64,000 bases of DNA from Faunimonas pinastri. Lineage in GTDB: Bacteria > Pseudomonadota > Alphaproteobacteria > Rhizobiales > Afifellaceae. The stretch lies in NCBI RefSeq assembly GCF_900110915.1, contig NZ_FOFG01000002.1:248001-312000 (forward strand). Direction: 5' to 3'. The notes beneath the pieces were generated by a model. It was not told the origin of the DNA and did no database searches. It worked only from the letters and a program-made list of their open reading frames with translations. Positions within the stretch are counted from its first letter, which is position 1. Each line of letters starts with the position of its first letter. The translations under genes were made by a program, and so were the position numbers. This document shows positions 9,367 through 17,481 of this stretch, piece by piece.

Positions 9367-9621
9367 GCGGTCGCCCGACCAACCCCCCGGAATGGATCGG
9401 GACCGCTCAGGCCCCGATCCGCAACCGGCTCTAAAAGCCGAACAGAGGCATGTCGGTCCGTGGTGGATCGAAACGACGGCGACATGCCCCGCCGGGCGCC
9501 CTTTCTCCGGGTGCCCAAATACTTCGGCCAACTTGGGCACTTCGGCCAGCTCGGCCGCTCCAGAGCAGCCCCAAACGTCCATGCCGACCAGCGCCGCCCG
9601 AACGCGGCGGGAGTTCAGCAC
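9367..9621 (+). repeat. intercistronic hairpins and 18-bp tandem repeat between binding protein and ATPase
   Basis: 255-nt spacer inside the importer operon. Hairpin 1: GGATCGGG (9394-9401) with CCCGATCC (9413-9420). Hairpin 2: GTGCCCAA (9511-9518) with TTGGGCAC (9533-9540). Two imperfect 18-nt direct repeats (9521-9538 and 9539-9556, about 15 of 18 identical) overlap hairpin 2. Such elements between binding-protein and membrane genes often block 3' decay and raise binding-protein levels. Confidence 0.6.
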
Positions 9622-10485
9622 ATGCTTCAGACCAGTCCGGCGGCGCAGTCCGCCTCCACCCGAATCGCACCCGCTGCCTCGTCGGATGTGGCGATCGATC
9701 TTTCCAACGTCACGCGCCGCTTCGTGACGCCCGACGGCAAGGCCATGACCGCGCTGCGCGATTTCACCATGACGGTGGCGCGCGGCGAATTCGCCTGCGT
9801 CGTCGGGCCGACCGGCTGCGGCAAGTCGACGACGCTGAACCTCATCACCGGGCTTGCCCCGCCGACCGCAGGCGAGGTCCGCGTCATGGGCCAGCCGGTC
9901 TCCGGCATTCGGCCCGATATCGGCTTTGTTTTCCAGACGGACGCGCTCTTCCCCTGGCGCAGCGTCCTCGACAACGTCGCGGCCGGTCCGATGTATCGCG
10001 GCGCGAGCAGGAAACAGGCCTATGAGAAGGCGCGCGACTGGCTGAACCGCGTCGGGCTCAGCCGCTTCGAGAAGCATTATCCTCACCAGCTTTCCGGCGG
10101 CATGCGCAAGCGCGTCGCGCTGGCGCAGACCTTCATCAACGAACCCAAGATCCTGCTGATGGACGAGCCCTTCAGCGCGCTCGACATCCAGACGCGCACG
10201 CTGATGCAGGACGAGCTTCTGCGGCTCTGGGAGGATTCCGGCGCCTCCGTGGTCTTCGTGACGCACGATCTGGAAGAGGCCGTGGCGCTGGCCGACAAGG
10301 TCTATGTGCTGACCGCCGGACCGGCCACCGTGAAGAGCGTCTACCATATCGACCTGCCGCGGCCGCGCGTGATGGAGGACATCCGCTACGACCCGAAGTT
10401 CGTCGAAATCGCCCGCGTGATCTGGGAGGACCTCAAGCAGGAGGTTCATATCGGCCAGAAGCGCACCCTCGAATTCGGCCATTGA
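9622..10485 (+). CDS. ABC transporter ATP-binding protein (SsuB/TauB type)
   Basis: 287-aa nucleotide-binding subunit of the importer. Walker A GPTGCGKSTT, Q-loop VFQTDALFPW, signature LSGGMRKRVALAQ, Walker B ILLMDEPFSALD and switch VTHDLEEAVALAD are all present. Start ATG 9622 (MLQTSPAAQ) is preferred, with GGGAG 11 nt upstream. The longer open frame from 9460 runs through the repeat/hairpin region and looks non-coding. It overlaps the region before the permease by coupling (stop 10485, next ATG 10497). Confidence 0.94.
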   Translation: MLQTSPAAQSASTRIAPAASSDVAIDLSNVTRRFVTPDGKAMTALRDFTMTVARGEFACVVGPTGCGKSTTLNLITGLAPPTAGEVRVMGQPVSGIRPDIGFVFQTDALFPWRSVLDNVAAGPMYRGASRKQAYEKARDWLNRVGLSRFEKHYPHQLSGGMRKRVALAQTFINEPKILLMDEPFSALDIQTRTLMQDELLRLWEDSGASVVFVTHDLEEAVALADKVYVLTAGPATVKSVYHIDLPRPRVMEDIRYDPKFVEIARVIWEDLKQEVHIGQKRTLEFGH

Positions 10486-10496
10486 GCGGAGACGTC

Positions 10497-11372
10497 ATGA
10501 ACACCCAGATCGACGCCGCCGCAGTCGGCGCTACCCCTCCTTCCAACGAAGCAGCCCTTGCCAATGCCGCGCAGATCCGCGCGCGCCGGCGGCACAGCTT
10601 CGTCATCACCATGCGCATCGTGATCCTGGTCGCCGTGCTCGGCCTCTGGGAACTCGGCGCGCGCTTCGGCGTGATCGACCCCTTCTTCTTCGCCAGCCCC
10701 TCCGGGATCTTCGACCAGATCTGGATCTGGATGACGGAAGGCACCTCGCAGGGCCCGCTCTGGCAGCAGATCGCCGTCACGCTGGAAGAAACCATCCTCG
10801 GCTTCCTCATCGGCGCGGTGGGCGGCGTGTTCTTCGGCATCCTGCTCGGCCGAAACAAGCTGCTCGCCGACATCTTCAGCGTCTACATCAAGGTCGCGAA
10901 CTCCATCCCGCGCGTGGTGCTGGGCTCCATCTTCATCATCGCGCTCGGCCTCGGCATGGCCTCCAAGGTCGCGCTGGCCGTGGTGATGGTGTTCTTCGTG
11001 GTCTTCGCCAACGCCTTCCAGGGCGTTCGCGAGGCCGACCGGGCGATGATCGCCAACGCGCAGATCCTCGGCGCCTCCCGTTCGCAGATCACCCGCACCG
11101 TGATCATTCCCTCGGCGATGAGCTGGATCCTCGCCAGCTTGCACGTCAGCTTCGGCTTCGCCCTTGTCGGCGCCGTCGTCGGTGAGTTCCTCGGCGCCAA
11201 GAAGGGCGTCGGCCTGATGATCTCCACCGCGCAGGGCACGTTCAACGCCAACGGCGTCTTCGCCGCCATGGTGATCCTCGCCGTGCTGGCGCTTGTCGTG
11301 GAGTTCATCATCACGCTGGTGGAAAAGCGCCTGGTGAAGTGGCGGCCGCAGCCCCTCAGCGAGACGGCCTGA
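10497..11372 (+). CDS. ABC transporter permease (SsuC/TauC type)
   Basis: 291-aa inner-membrane permease of the BPD_transp_1 family. About six membrane segments are apparent (e.g. SFVITMRIVILVAVLGLWELGARF, EETILGFLIGAVGGVFFGILLG, VALAVVMVFFVVFANAF, GVFAAMVILAVLALVVEFIITLVE). The EAA-type cytoplasmic loop reads EADRAMIANAQILGASRSQITRTVIIPSA. ATG 10497 follows GCGGAGACGTC; an upstream TTG at 10482 is less likely. Last gene of the importer operon; its terminator lies inside the convergent sensor kinase gene. Confidence 0.93.
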   Translation: MNTQIDAAAVGATPPSNEAALANAAQIRARRRHSFVITMRIVILVAVLGLWELGARFGVIDPFFFASPSGIFDQIWIWMTEGTSQGPLWQQIAVTLEETILGFLIGAVGGVFFGILLGRNKLLADIFSVYIKVANSIPRVVLGSIFIIALGLGMASKVALAVVMVFFVVFANAFQGVREADRAMIANAQILGASRSQITRTVIIPSAMSWILASLHVSFGFALVGAVVGEFLGAKKGVGLMISTAQGTFNANGVFAAMVILAVLALVVEFIITLVEKRLVKWRPQPLSETA

Positions 11373-11411
11373 GCGAGAGGACCTGACGGTCCGCCTAGTT
11401 CGCCTAACGAA

Positions 11412-12812
11412 TCAGGACCTGCCCGCAACTCCGGTTGCGGGCAGTTTTATTTCCACCAGCAGCCCGCCTTCCGGCGCGTCGTCCAGCCGGGCCGTCCCGC
11501 CGGTGCTGTCCAGCACTTCACGGACGATGGCGAGGCCCAGGCCGCTGCCTTCGCCGGACGTCCCGAGCACGCGATAGAAGCGCTCGAACACATGCTCCCG
11601 CTCGGCCGGAGGAATGCCCGGCCCGCTGTCGCTTACCGCGAGCAGGACCTGATCGCCGGCGCACTCAACCCGAACGGTGACGCTGCCGCCTTCCGGCGTG
11701 TAGCGGATCGCGTTGTCGACGAGGTTTACGATCATCTCGCGAATCATCGTGCCGTCTCCGCGTGTTAGCGCGGTGCCTTCAACTGTTTCATCCACTTCAA
11801 GACCGAGGTCGATTCGTCTGGCGAGCGCGGCCTGCATCAGGTTTTCCAGCACCTCGCGGGCGGCCTGGGCGAGATCCACGGGCTCGGCCCGCGGTCGGCG
11901 GCTGCCCGGCTCGGCACGGGCCAGCGTCAGGAGCTGCGACGCGAGGCGGGCAAGCTGGCGCGTGCTCACCTGCACCGCCTTCAGCGTTTCGGTTCGCTCA
12001 CCCCCCTCCGTCTGCCGCAGGGCGAACGCGGTCTGCGTGCTCAGCAAGGCGAGCGGGGTGCGGATCTGATGCGCGGCATTGGCGACGAAACGGCGCTGCG
12101 CCGCCATCTGCGCCTGCACCCGGCCCATATGGTCGTTCAGCGCGCCGACGAGCGGCCGCAACTCGCTCTGCACGGAACCGACCGAAAGCGGTGACAGATC
12201 CTGCCGTCCTCGCCCCCGCACGGCATTGCGAAGGCGCAGCAACGGAGCGAGGCCCCGCTGCAATCCGACCAGCGCGAGAATGCCGGCGGCACAAAGCAGC
12301 AGGAGTTGCTGGCCGAAGGAATGGGCCCAGAGCTGCCGCGTCATGGCACGGTGACTGTTCAGCGTCGTCCCGACGACCACCAGAACGCTGGAATCGTCGC
12401 CGGACGCATTGGACGGGTGAGAGAAGGCGATGAGATGCACCGCGCCGCCCCGGTAGATCCCGGCATAGGTGACGGGACGGGCTTCGGTCGCGGGCTCGCG
12501 CGGCAGCGGCAAATCGGGATAGCCGGTGAGCAGCCGCCCCGCGCCGGTCTGGACGCGATAATAGACGTGATCATGATGCCCGGTATCGAACATCTCCAAG
12601 GCCGCCGGGGGAATCGTCGCCTCGATGATGCCGACATCCGCGCGTGTTGCCTCCGCGATGGAGCGGGCCGAGGCCAGCAACAACTGATCGGTGACGAGGT
12701 CCGCCGTTCGCCGGGCCGCGCCGTAGCCGATCCAGACATTGAAGCCCATGACGACCGCGAGCGGCAGCAATATCCAGCCGAGAAGCTGGAGACGGAGGCT
12801 CTCAATCCGCAT
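11412..12812 (-). CDS. sensor histidine kinase, TctE-like
   Basis: 466-aa membrane kinase. A membrane helix at about 8-30 (LLGWILLPLAVVMGFNVWIGYG) is followed by a periplasmic 2CSK_N-type sensor region and a second helix near 160-180. The H-box is RRFVANAAHQIRTPLALL (phospho-accepting His), the N-box NLVDNAIRYTPEGG, G1 DSGPGIPP and G2 GSGLGLAIV. Start ATG 12812 overlaps the last 11 nt of the response-regulator gene, so translation is probably coupled. Convergent with the ABC importer, which it may regulate (inference). Its last 11 codons encode the importer's terminator on the other strand. Confidence 0.91.
   Translation of the reverse strand: MRIESLRLQLLGWILLPLAVVMGFNVWIGYGAARRTADLVTDQLLLASARSIAEATRADVGIIEATIPPAALEMFDTGHHDHVYYRVQTGAGRLLTGYPDLPLPREPATEARPVTYAGIYRGGAVHLIAFSHPSNASGDDSSVLVVVGTTLNSHRAMTRQLWAHSFGQQLLLLCAAGILALVGLQRGLAPLLRLRNAVRGRGRQDLSPLSVGSVQSELRPLVGALNDHMGRVQAQMAAQRRFVANAAHQIRTPLALLSTQTAFALRQTEGGERTETLKAVQVSTRQLARLASQLLTLARAEPGSRRPRAEPVDLAQAAREVLENLMQAALARRIDLGLEVDETVEGTALTRGDGTMIREMIVNLVDNAIRYTPEGGSVTVRVECAGDQVLLAVSDSGPGIPPAEREHVFERFYRVLGTSGEGSGLGLAIVREVLDSTGGTARLDDAPEGGLLVEIKLPATGVAGRS
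11419..11450 (+). terminator. terminator of the ABC importer operon, inside the kinase gene
   Basis: Stem CTGCCCGCAAC (11419-11429), loop TCCG, stem GTTGCGGGCAG (11434-11444), then TTTTAT on the plus strand. It is 47 nt after the permease stop and lies wholly within the 3' coding end of the convergent kinase gene. No T-run follows on the minus strand. Confidence 0.85.
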
Positions 12813-13470
12813 TTTGCAGGAGGTAGCCAAGGCCGCGCAGCGTCATGATCTGCACGCCGCTGCCTTCAAGCTTCTTGCGCAGACGGTGCACGTAGATCTC
12901 GATGGCGCTGGTATCGGCGGGATTGTCGAAATCGAAGATGCTTTCCGACAACGCCGCCTTGCTGACGGTCTGCCCCATCTTCATCAAAAGCTGTTCCAGC
13001 ACGGCGTGCTCGCGCGGGGTGAGCGCAAGCGGCTGGTCGCCAAGCCGGAAGAGTCGCGTGTTGCTGTCGAAGGACAGCGCACCGCAGCTGATCTGCGGAT
13101 CGGCCCGGCGATTGGCGCGGCGAAGCTGGGCGCGAATGCGTGCTTCCAGCTCCTCCATCTCGAAGGGCTTGGCGATATAGTCGTCCGCCCCCTCGTCCAG
13201 CCCGGCGATCCGGCCGCTGAGGCTGGCATTGGCGGTCAGGACGATCACCGGCACGAGATCGCCGCGCTGGCGCAACCGCCGGAGCACGGCAAGCCCGTCG
13301 AGCTTGGGCAGCGAAAGATCCAGGATCACCAGCGCGTATTCCGTGACGCCCAGCGCGAGATCCGCGTCCTCGCCGTCATGGACGACGTCGACCACGTAAT
13401 TGGCAAGACGCAGGTTCCGAGCCAGCCAGCCGGCAAGCTCGCGATTGTCCTCCACCAGGAGCAGGCGCAT
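12802..13470 (-). CDS. response regulator, OmpR family, TctD-like
   Basis: 222-aa transcription factor. The receiver domain (residues 1-115) has the acidic pair VEDN, phospho-acceptor LVILDLSLPKLDGL, TAN (Thr) and KPF (Lys). The C-terminal OmpR/PhoB winged helix ends with the recognition helix SAIEIYVHRLRKKLEGSGVQIMTLRGLGYLL. Start ATG 13470 is fixed by the GAGGAGA Shine-Dalgarno; the open frame upstream is spurious. It precedes and overlaps its kinase. The TctDE-like pairing beside a solute importer suggests that it senses the importer's substrate; a tandem repeat upstream of the importer is a candidate target. Confidence 0.93.
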   Translation of the reverse strand: MRLLLVEDNRELAGWLARNLRLANYVVDVVHDGEDADLALGVTEYALVILDLSLPKLDGLAVLRRLRQRGDLVPVIVLTANASLSGRIAGLDEGADDYIAKPFEMEELEARIRAQLRRANRRADPQISCGALSFDSNTRLFRLGDQPLALTPREHAVLEQLLMKMGQTVSKAALSESIFDFDNPADTSAIEIYVHRLRKKLEGSGVQIMTLRGLGYLLQNAD

Positions 13471-13583
13471 GAACGGGATTCTCCTCAGCCCGAGGCTTAG
13501 CGCGTCTTGCCCCTTCCCGTCACCCCGCCGTGATCCCGCCCACATCGGACAGGATCGTGCTAGACGGAGGAAAAGGAGCGGGA

Positions 13584-14234
13584 ATGCAGGTCATCTCTGT
13601 AAACGTCGGCAAGGCGACGGAACTCGGGAAGCCACGGGGCACGACGCTGACGGGCATCTTCAAGGAGCCGGTCAGCGGGCCCGTTGGTTTCGAGCCGGAG
13701 GGTGTGGCCGGTGATTTCATCGGCTGGCGCAAGGGCCACGGCGCCCCGGCCCGCGCCGCGTATCTCTATCCCCGCGAGCACTATGCCGGTTGGTGCGCTT
13801 TCTTCCGCACCGACGGGTTGCCGGACGGCTATCTCGGCGAGAACCTCACAACTGAGGGGCTCACGGAAGCGACGGTCGCCATCGGCGATCGCCTGCGGAT
13901 CGGCGAGGCGGAACTCCTTGCCACCTGCCCTCGCACGCCCTGCGCCACCTTCACCGCCAGGGTCGGCAACGGCAAGGCCGGTTCGTTCATGATGGATCGG
14001 GGCTGGACCGGGATCTATTTCGCCGTGACGAAGCCGGGCCCGATCCGGGCAGGTGACCGCATCGAAGTGCTGGAGCGCGATCCGGCCGGCATCCCCGTCT
14101 CGGCGTGCGTCGCCGCGCTGGCGAAACGCGGTACGCCGGACCTTCTTGCGCGGCTGGTTGCCCATCCCGTGCTGCCCGACGATCTCCGCCGCACCCTGAA
14201 ACGGATGCAGGATCGGGAAAGCATGGCCGGCTGA
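13584..14234 (+). CDS. MOSC domain-containing protein (YiiM-like)
   Basis: 216-aa MOSC protein. These are beta-strand-rich proteins related to the molybdenum-cofactor sulfurase C-terminus. The conserved cysteine motif reads CPRTPCATF (about residue 115-123). Other family features are GENLTTEGL and RIGEAELLATCP. YiiM-type proteins reduce N-hydroxylated substrates using molybdenum cofactor; activity here is inferred. Start ATG 13584 follows AAAAGGAGCGGGA. Convergent with the AcuI-like reductase (3 nt apart) and divergent from the response regulator. Confidence 0.88.
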   Translation: MQVISVNVGKATELGKPRGTTLTGIFKEPVSGPVGFEPEGVAGDFIGWRKGHGAPARAAYLYPREHYAGWCAFFRTDGLPDGYLGENLTTEGLTEATVAIGDRLRIGEAELLATCPRTPCATFTARVGNGKAGSFMMDRGWTGIYFAVTKPGPIRAGDRIEVLERDPAGIPVSACVAALAKRGTPDLLARLVAHPVLPDDLRRTLKRMQDRESMAG

Positions 14235-14237
14235 GCC

Positions 14238-15206
14238 CTACCAGTGCAGGACGACGCGGCCTTTCAGCTGCTGGTCGAGCAGTGGCGAGGCGAGATCCTG
14301 CACATCCTCGAACGGATGCAGATGCATCATGGCGGCCAGATGCTCACGGTCCAGGTCCCGCGCCAACCTCTCCCATGCCCGAAACCGTTCCACCTGGGGT
14401 GACATGACGGAATCGATGCCGAGCAGGCTCACCCCGCGCAGGATCAGCGGTGCGACGCTTGCCGGCAAATCCATGGATTGCGCCAGCCCGGTCACGGCGA
14501 CTGCGCCGCGCCTTTGCAGCATCGAAACGACATTGGCGAGAATCTTGCCGCCCGCCACGTCGATGGCCGCGCGCCACCGCTCCTTGCCGAGCGGTCGGGG
14601 GTCGCCTTCCAGCTCAGCCCGATCAAGGATCGCGGAAGCCCCGAGATCGCGAAGATAATCGCCTTCCGCCGGACGCCCGGTCGCGGCGACAACCTCGAAA
14701 CCGGCCTTGGCAAGAAGCGCCACCGCATGACCGCCGACCCCGCCGGTGGCGCCGGTGACGAGCACCGGCCCCTCGCCCGGCCTGATGCCGAAAGCCTCGA
14801 GCGCCTGAACGGCGAGCATCGCCGTGAAACCGGCCGTGCCCGTCGCCATGGCCTCGACTTCCGACAAGCCCTCGGGCAGCCGCACCAGCCATTCCGGCTT
14901 CAGCCGCGCAATCTCGGCGAAAGCGCCCCAATGCACCTCGCCGATCGACCAGCCGGTGGCGATTACCTTCTCGCCGGGCAGGAACGTGCCGCTGCGGTCG
15001 CTGAGCACGGTCCCGACCATGTCGACACCCGGCACGACCGGGAATTTGCGAAGGATCGGCGAGCGCCCGGTGAGCGCCAGCGCGTCCTTGTAGTTCAATG
15101 CGGAGTGGCTGACCCGGAGGGTGACTGGCTCGTCCGGGAAATCGCCTTCAGGGAGGTCCGACCAGTGCCCGTCGTCCTTGCTCTTGAACAGCAACGCCTT
15201 CGGCAT
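14238..15206 (-). CDS. MDR-family oxidoreductase, AcuI/YhdH-like (probable acryloyl-CoA reductase)
   Basis: 322-aa zinc-independent medium-chain dehydrogenase. The N-terminal half has VSHSALNYKDALALTGRSPILRKFPVVPGVDMVGTV, the YhdH/AcuI signature. The NADPH-binding Rossmann turn is VLVTGATGGVGGHAVALL at about residue 150. Family members reduce acryloyl-CoA to propionyl-CoA or act as general quinone/enoyl reductases; the substrate is not determined here. Length is normal. It sits 27 nt downstream of psuG on the same strand, with no obvious functional link. Confidence 0.86.
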   Translation of the reverse strand: MPKALLFKSKDDGHWSDLPEGDFPDEPVTLRVSHSALNYKDALALTGRSPILRKFPVVPGVDMVGTVLSDRSGTFLPGEKVIATGWSIGEVHWGAFAEIARLKPEWLVRLPEGLSEVEAMATGTAGFTAMLAVQALEAFGIRPGEGPVLVTGATGGVGGHAVALLAKAGFEVVAATGRPAEGDYLRDLGASAILDRAELEGDPRPLGKERWRAAIDVAGGKILANVVSMLQRRGAVAVTGLAQSMDLPASVAPLILRGVSLLGIDSVMSPQVERFRAWERLARDLDREHLAAMMHLHPFEDVQDLASPLLDQQLKGRVVLHW

Positions 15207-15233
15207 GGTCGTCCTCCGCCTGAATGGCCGAAC

Positions 15234-16160
15234 TTACCGCCCGGCCAGAGCCACCGCAATCTGCGCGGCAAGCGCCGCATTGTTGCGGATCAGCGCGATA
15301 TTCGCCCGGAGACTCACGCCTTCGGAAAGCTCGTTGATCCGCTGCAGCAGGAACGGCGTTACTTCCTTGCGCGCGATGCCCTTCTCTTCCGCCTCACGCA
15401 CCGCGGCCTCGATCGTCGCGTCAATGTCGGCGGAAGCGAGCGCATCGGCCTCTGGGATGGGATTGGCGATCAGCAGCCCCGTGCCGGATCCGAGCTGGCG
15501 ATGAAGGTGGATGGCACCGGCGATATCGGCGGGGCTGTCGAGGCGATGATCCACCTTCTCGCCGCTCGTGCGGCTGAAGAAGGCCGGGAACTCGTCCGTC
15601 GCGTAGCCGATCACCGGCACCCGCTGCGTTTCCAGCACTTCCAGCGTCTTCGGAATGTCGAGGATGGACTTCACGCCGGCGCAGACCACGGCCGTCCCGG
15701 TCTGGCCCAGTTCGGTAAGGTCGGCGGAGATGTCGAAGGTACTCTCCGCGCCCCGATGCACGCCGCCGACGCCGCCGGTCGCAAAGATGCGGATGCCGGC
15801 AAGTTCCGCGATCCGCATCGTGGCGGAAACGGTGGTGCCGGCCGACTGGCCCCGCACCATCACGGCCGCCAGATCGCGGCTGGAAGCCTTCACCACCTGC
15901 TGGTTCTGCGCGAAGCTGTCCAGAAGATCCGCGTCGAGCCCGACGCGGATCTCTCCCGCGATCACCGCGATGGTGGCGGGGATGGCGCCATGGTCGCGCA
16001 CGACGTCCTCGACCGATCGGGCGGTCGCGAGGTTCTCCGGATAGGGCATGCCATGCGAGATGATGGTGGATTCCAGCGCCACGACAGCCGCGCCACGCGC
16101 CAGTGCTTCGCGAACTTCGTCGCTGATCCGCAGAAGGGAAGAGTTCAGTGCTTCGGCCAT
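15234..16160 (-). CDS. psuG: pseudouridine-5'-phosphate glycosidase
   Basis: 308-aa enzyme that splits pseudouridine 5'-phosphate into uracil and ribose 5-phosphate, the key step for breaking the C-C glycosidic bond. The catalytic Glu lies in VALESTIISHGMPYPEN, the metal/phosphate region in FATGGVGGVHRGAESTFDISADL, and the Schiff-base Lys in VCAGVKSILDIPKTLE. The ATG at 16160 directly abuts the psuK TAA (16163-16161), so the two are one translationally coupled unit. Complete and of normal length. Confidence 0.96.
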   Translation of the reverse strand: MAEALNSSLLRISDEVREALARGAAVVALESTIISHGMPYPENLATARSVEDVVRDHGAIPATIAVIAGEIRVGLDADLLDSFAQNQQVVKASSRDLAAVMVRGQSAGTTVSATMRIAELAGIRIFATGGVGGVHRGAESTFDISADLTELGQTGTAVVCAGVKSILDIPKTLEVLETQRVPVIGYATDEFPAFFSRTSGEKVDHRLDSPADIAGAIHLHRQLGSGTGLLIANPIPEADALASADIDATIEAAVREAEEKGIARKEVTPFLLQRINELSEGVSLRANIALIRNNAALAAQIAVALAGR

Positions 16161-17288
16161 TTACGCCTCGATTGCCTGGGATTCGGATGAAGGAATGAGA
16201 AGGTCGGCCAGCAACCCCGGCGAAAGACCGGGATGCACGCTGGCCTCGGTTTCGGTGGTGAGCGCGGCGAGGCGCGCGCCGATCCGCGCGGCGGAAAAGA
16301 TGTCGTCGCCGCTGACCAGCCGTTGCAGCGTCCCGGCGATCAAGGCGTCGCCCGCGCCGGTGACATCGACGGGGATTGCCGGGGGTGCGGGAAGATGGCG
16401 GATCTCGCCGCCGGCTGCGACGACCAGCCCTTCCGCGCCCATGGTCAGCACCACCGAGCCTGCTCCGGCTGCGCACAGGGCCTGCGCGACCTGCTGGGGC
16501 GGGCGGTCGCCTTTGTCTCCCCGTTCCGCCAGATAGGTCTCGGCCTCGTCGCGATTGAGAAACAGCACATCGATTCCGGAAAGATCGGACGGCAGCTTCA
16601 GGACCTTGGCGCGGGACACGGCATCGACAGCAAGCCCGAACCGCGCCGACTGTGCGCGGCGGATCAGGTTACGAATCACGTCGGCGGACGGATTGCAGTC
16701 CCCGAAGACCCACGCGGAAGCCGCGAGATGCGGCCAGCTCCGCTCCAAATGGGCAGGTTCGAGCGTGTCGAAGATCGCCATGTCCGCCAGCCCGAGAACC
16801 AGATCGTGATCCGGCCCCAGCACGGCGACGTATTCCGCAGTTGGCAGGGAAGCATGCGCGAAAACCTGCGAGACATCGGCGCCGAGGTCGCCCAGATGCC
16901 GGAGGACGGCGCGACCGTTCTCGTCGTCACCGACCGTGGAGAGAAGGCTCGTGCGGACGCCGAGCCGGACAAGGTTTTCGGCGACGTTGCGGGCCACCCC
17001 GCCGAAGCTTCGTCGCGCCTCCACCGGATTGGAGGTTTCGGGAATCAAGGGACGTCGGGCGTGATATTTCCGGTCCACCGTCGCACCGCCGATGCAGGTT
17101 ACGCGCATCGGCTCCGGCAGCATATAGCCGCGCCCAAGGATGTGGCCCTTCTGGATCAGTTGTACGATGTGGGCCGCCACAGTGGACCGAGCCAAACCCA
17201 AGGCCTCGGCAATTTCGCTCTGCCCCATGAACGGGTTGCCTGAGATCGCCGCCAGAACGGCCTTTTCCTGCACGCCTAACTGATCCAC
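16161..17288 (-). CDS. psuK: pseudouridine kinase (PfkB family) with N-terminal winged HTH
   Basis: 375-aa fusion. Residues about 5-55 form a winged helix-turn-helix (QEKAVLAAISGNPFMGQSEIAEALGL...RSTVAAHIVQLIQKGHILGRGYML), and the rest is a PfkB kinase: GGVARNVAENLVRLG substrate region and the DVTGAGDALIAG ATP/anion-hole motif. It phosphorylates pseudouridine, feeding psuG. The start is set by the ribosome-binding site: AGGAGG lies 7 nt before GTG 17288, whereas the in-frame ATG 17306 and farther upstream starts have none. The HTH suggests that the kinase may also regulate its own operon (inference). Divergent from the sigma-factor gene. Confidence 0.9.
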   Translation of the reverse strand: MDQLGVQEKAVLAAISGNPFMGQSEIAEALGLARSTVAAHIVQLIQKGHILGRGYMLPEPMRVTCIGGATVDRKYHARRPLIPETSNPVEARRSFGGVARNVAENLVRLGVRTSLLSTVGDDENGRAVLRHLGDLGADVSQVFAHASLPTAEYVAVLGPDHDLVLGLADMAIFDTLEPAHLERSWPHLAASAWVFGDCNPSADVIRNLIRRAQSARFGLAVDAVSRAKVLKLPSDLSGIDVLFLNRDEAETYLAERGDKGDRPPQQVAQALCAAGAGSVVLTMGAEGLVVAAGGEIRHLPAPPAIPVDVTGAGDALIAGTLQRLVSGDDIFSAARIGARLAALTTETEASVHPGLSPGLLADLLIPSSESQAIEA

Positions 17289-17297
17289 CAGCAGCCC

Positions 17298-17315
17298 TCC
17301 TAACATCTGTTTAGT
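17298..17315 (-). promoter_or_regulatory. psuK ribosome-binding site with overlapping CTAA-N7-TTAG dyad
   Basis: The AGGAGG here decides a GTG start for psuK. A short inverted repeat CTAA-N7-TTAG (17300-17314) overlaps it, a possible operator for the HTH of PsuK. Weak, by eye. Confidence 0.3.
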
Positions 17316-17481
17316 CCGGCAACAGGTGTTTTTACAAGCGACCGACGACGGATTCTCATCTTCACGGAACTTTTTCGCTGCCGCGTTGAACCACTCCGGA
17401 ACAGAACCGTTCATCCGAATGCCCAGTCGCGGTTTGTAGCGGATGAGCACCCCACACCGGCAGATGAGCGGAGCAGGCAGG

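Noticed and set aside
8287-10482. 731-codon minus-strand open frame through the binding-protein and ATPase genes
   Set aside because: It is antisense to two genes with clear ABC motifs; long shadows are common in high-GC DNA, and it has no family resemblance.
17366-17387. EcfG-type promoter GGAAC...CGTT before rpoH
   Set aside because: The spacer is only 13 nt; the family needs 16-17.
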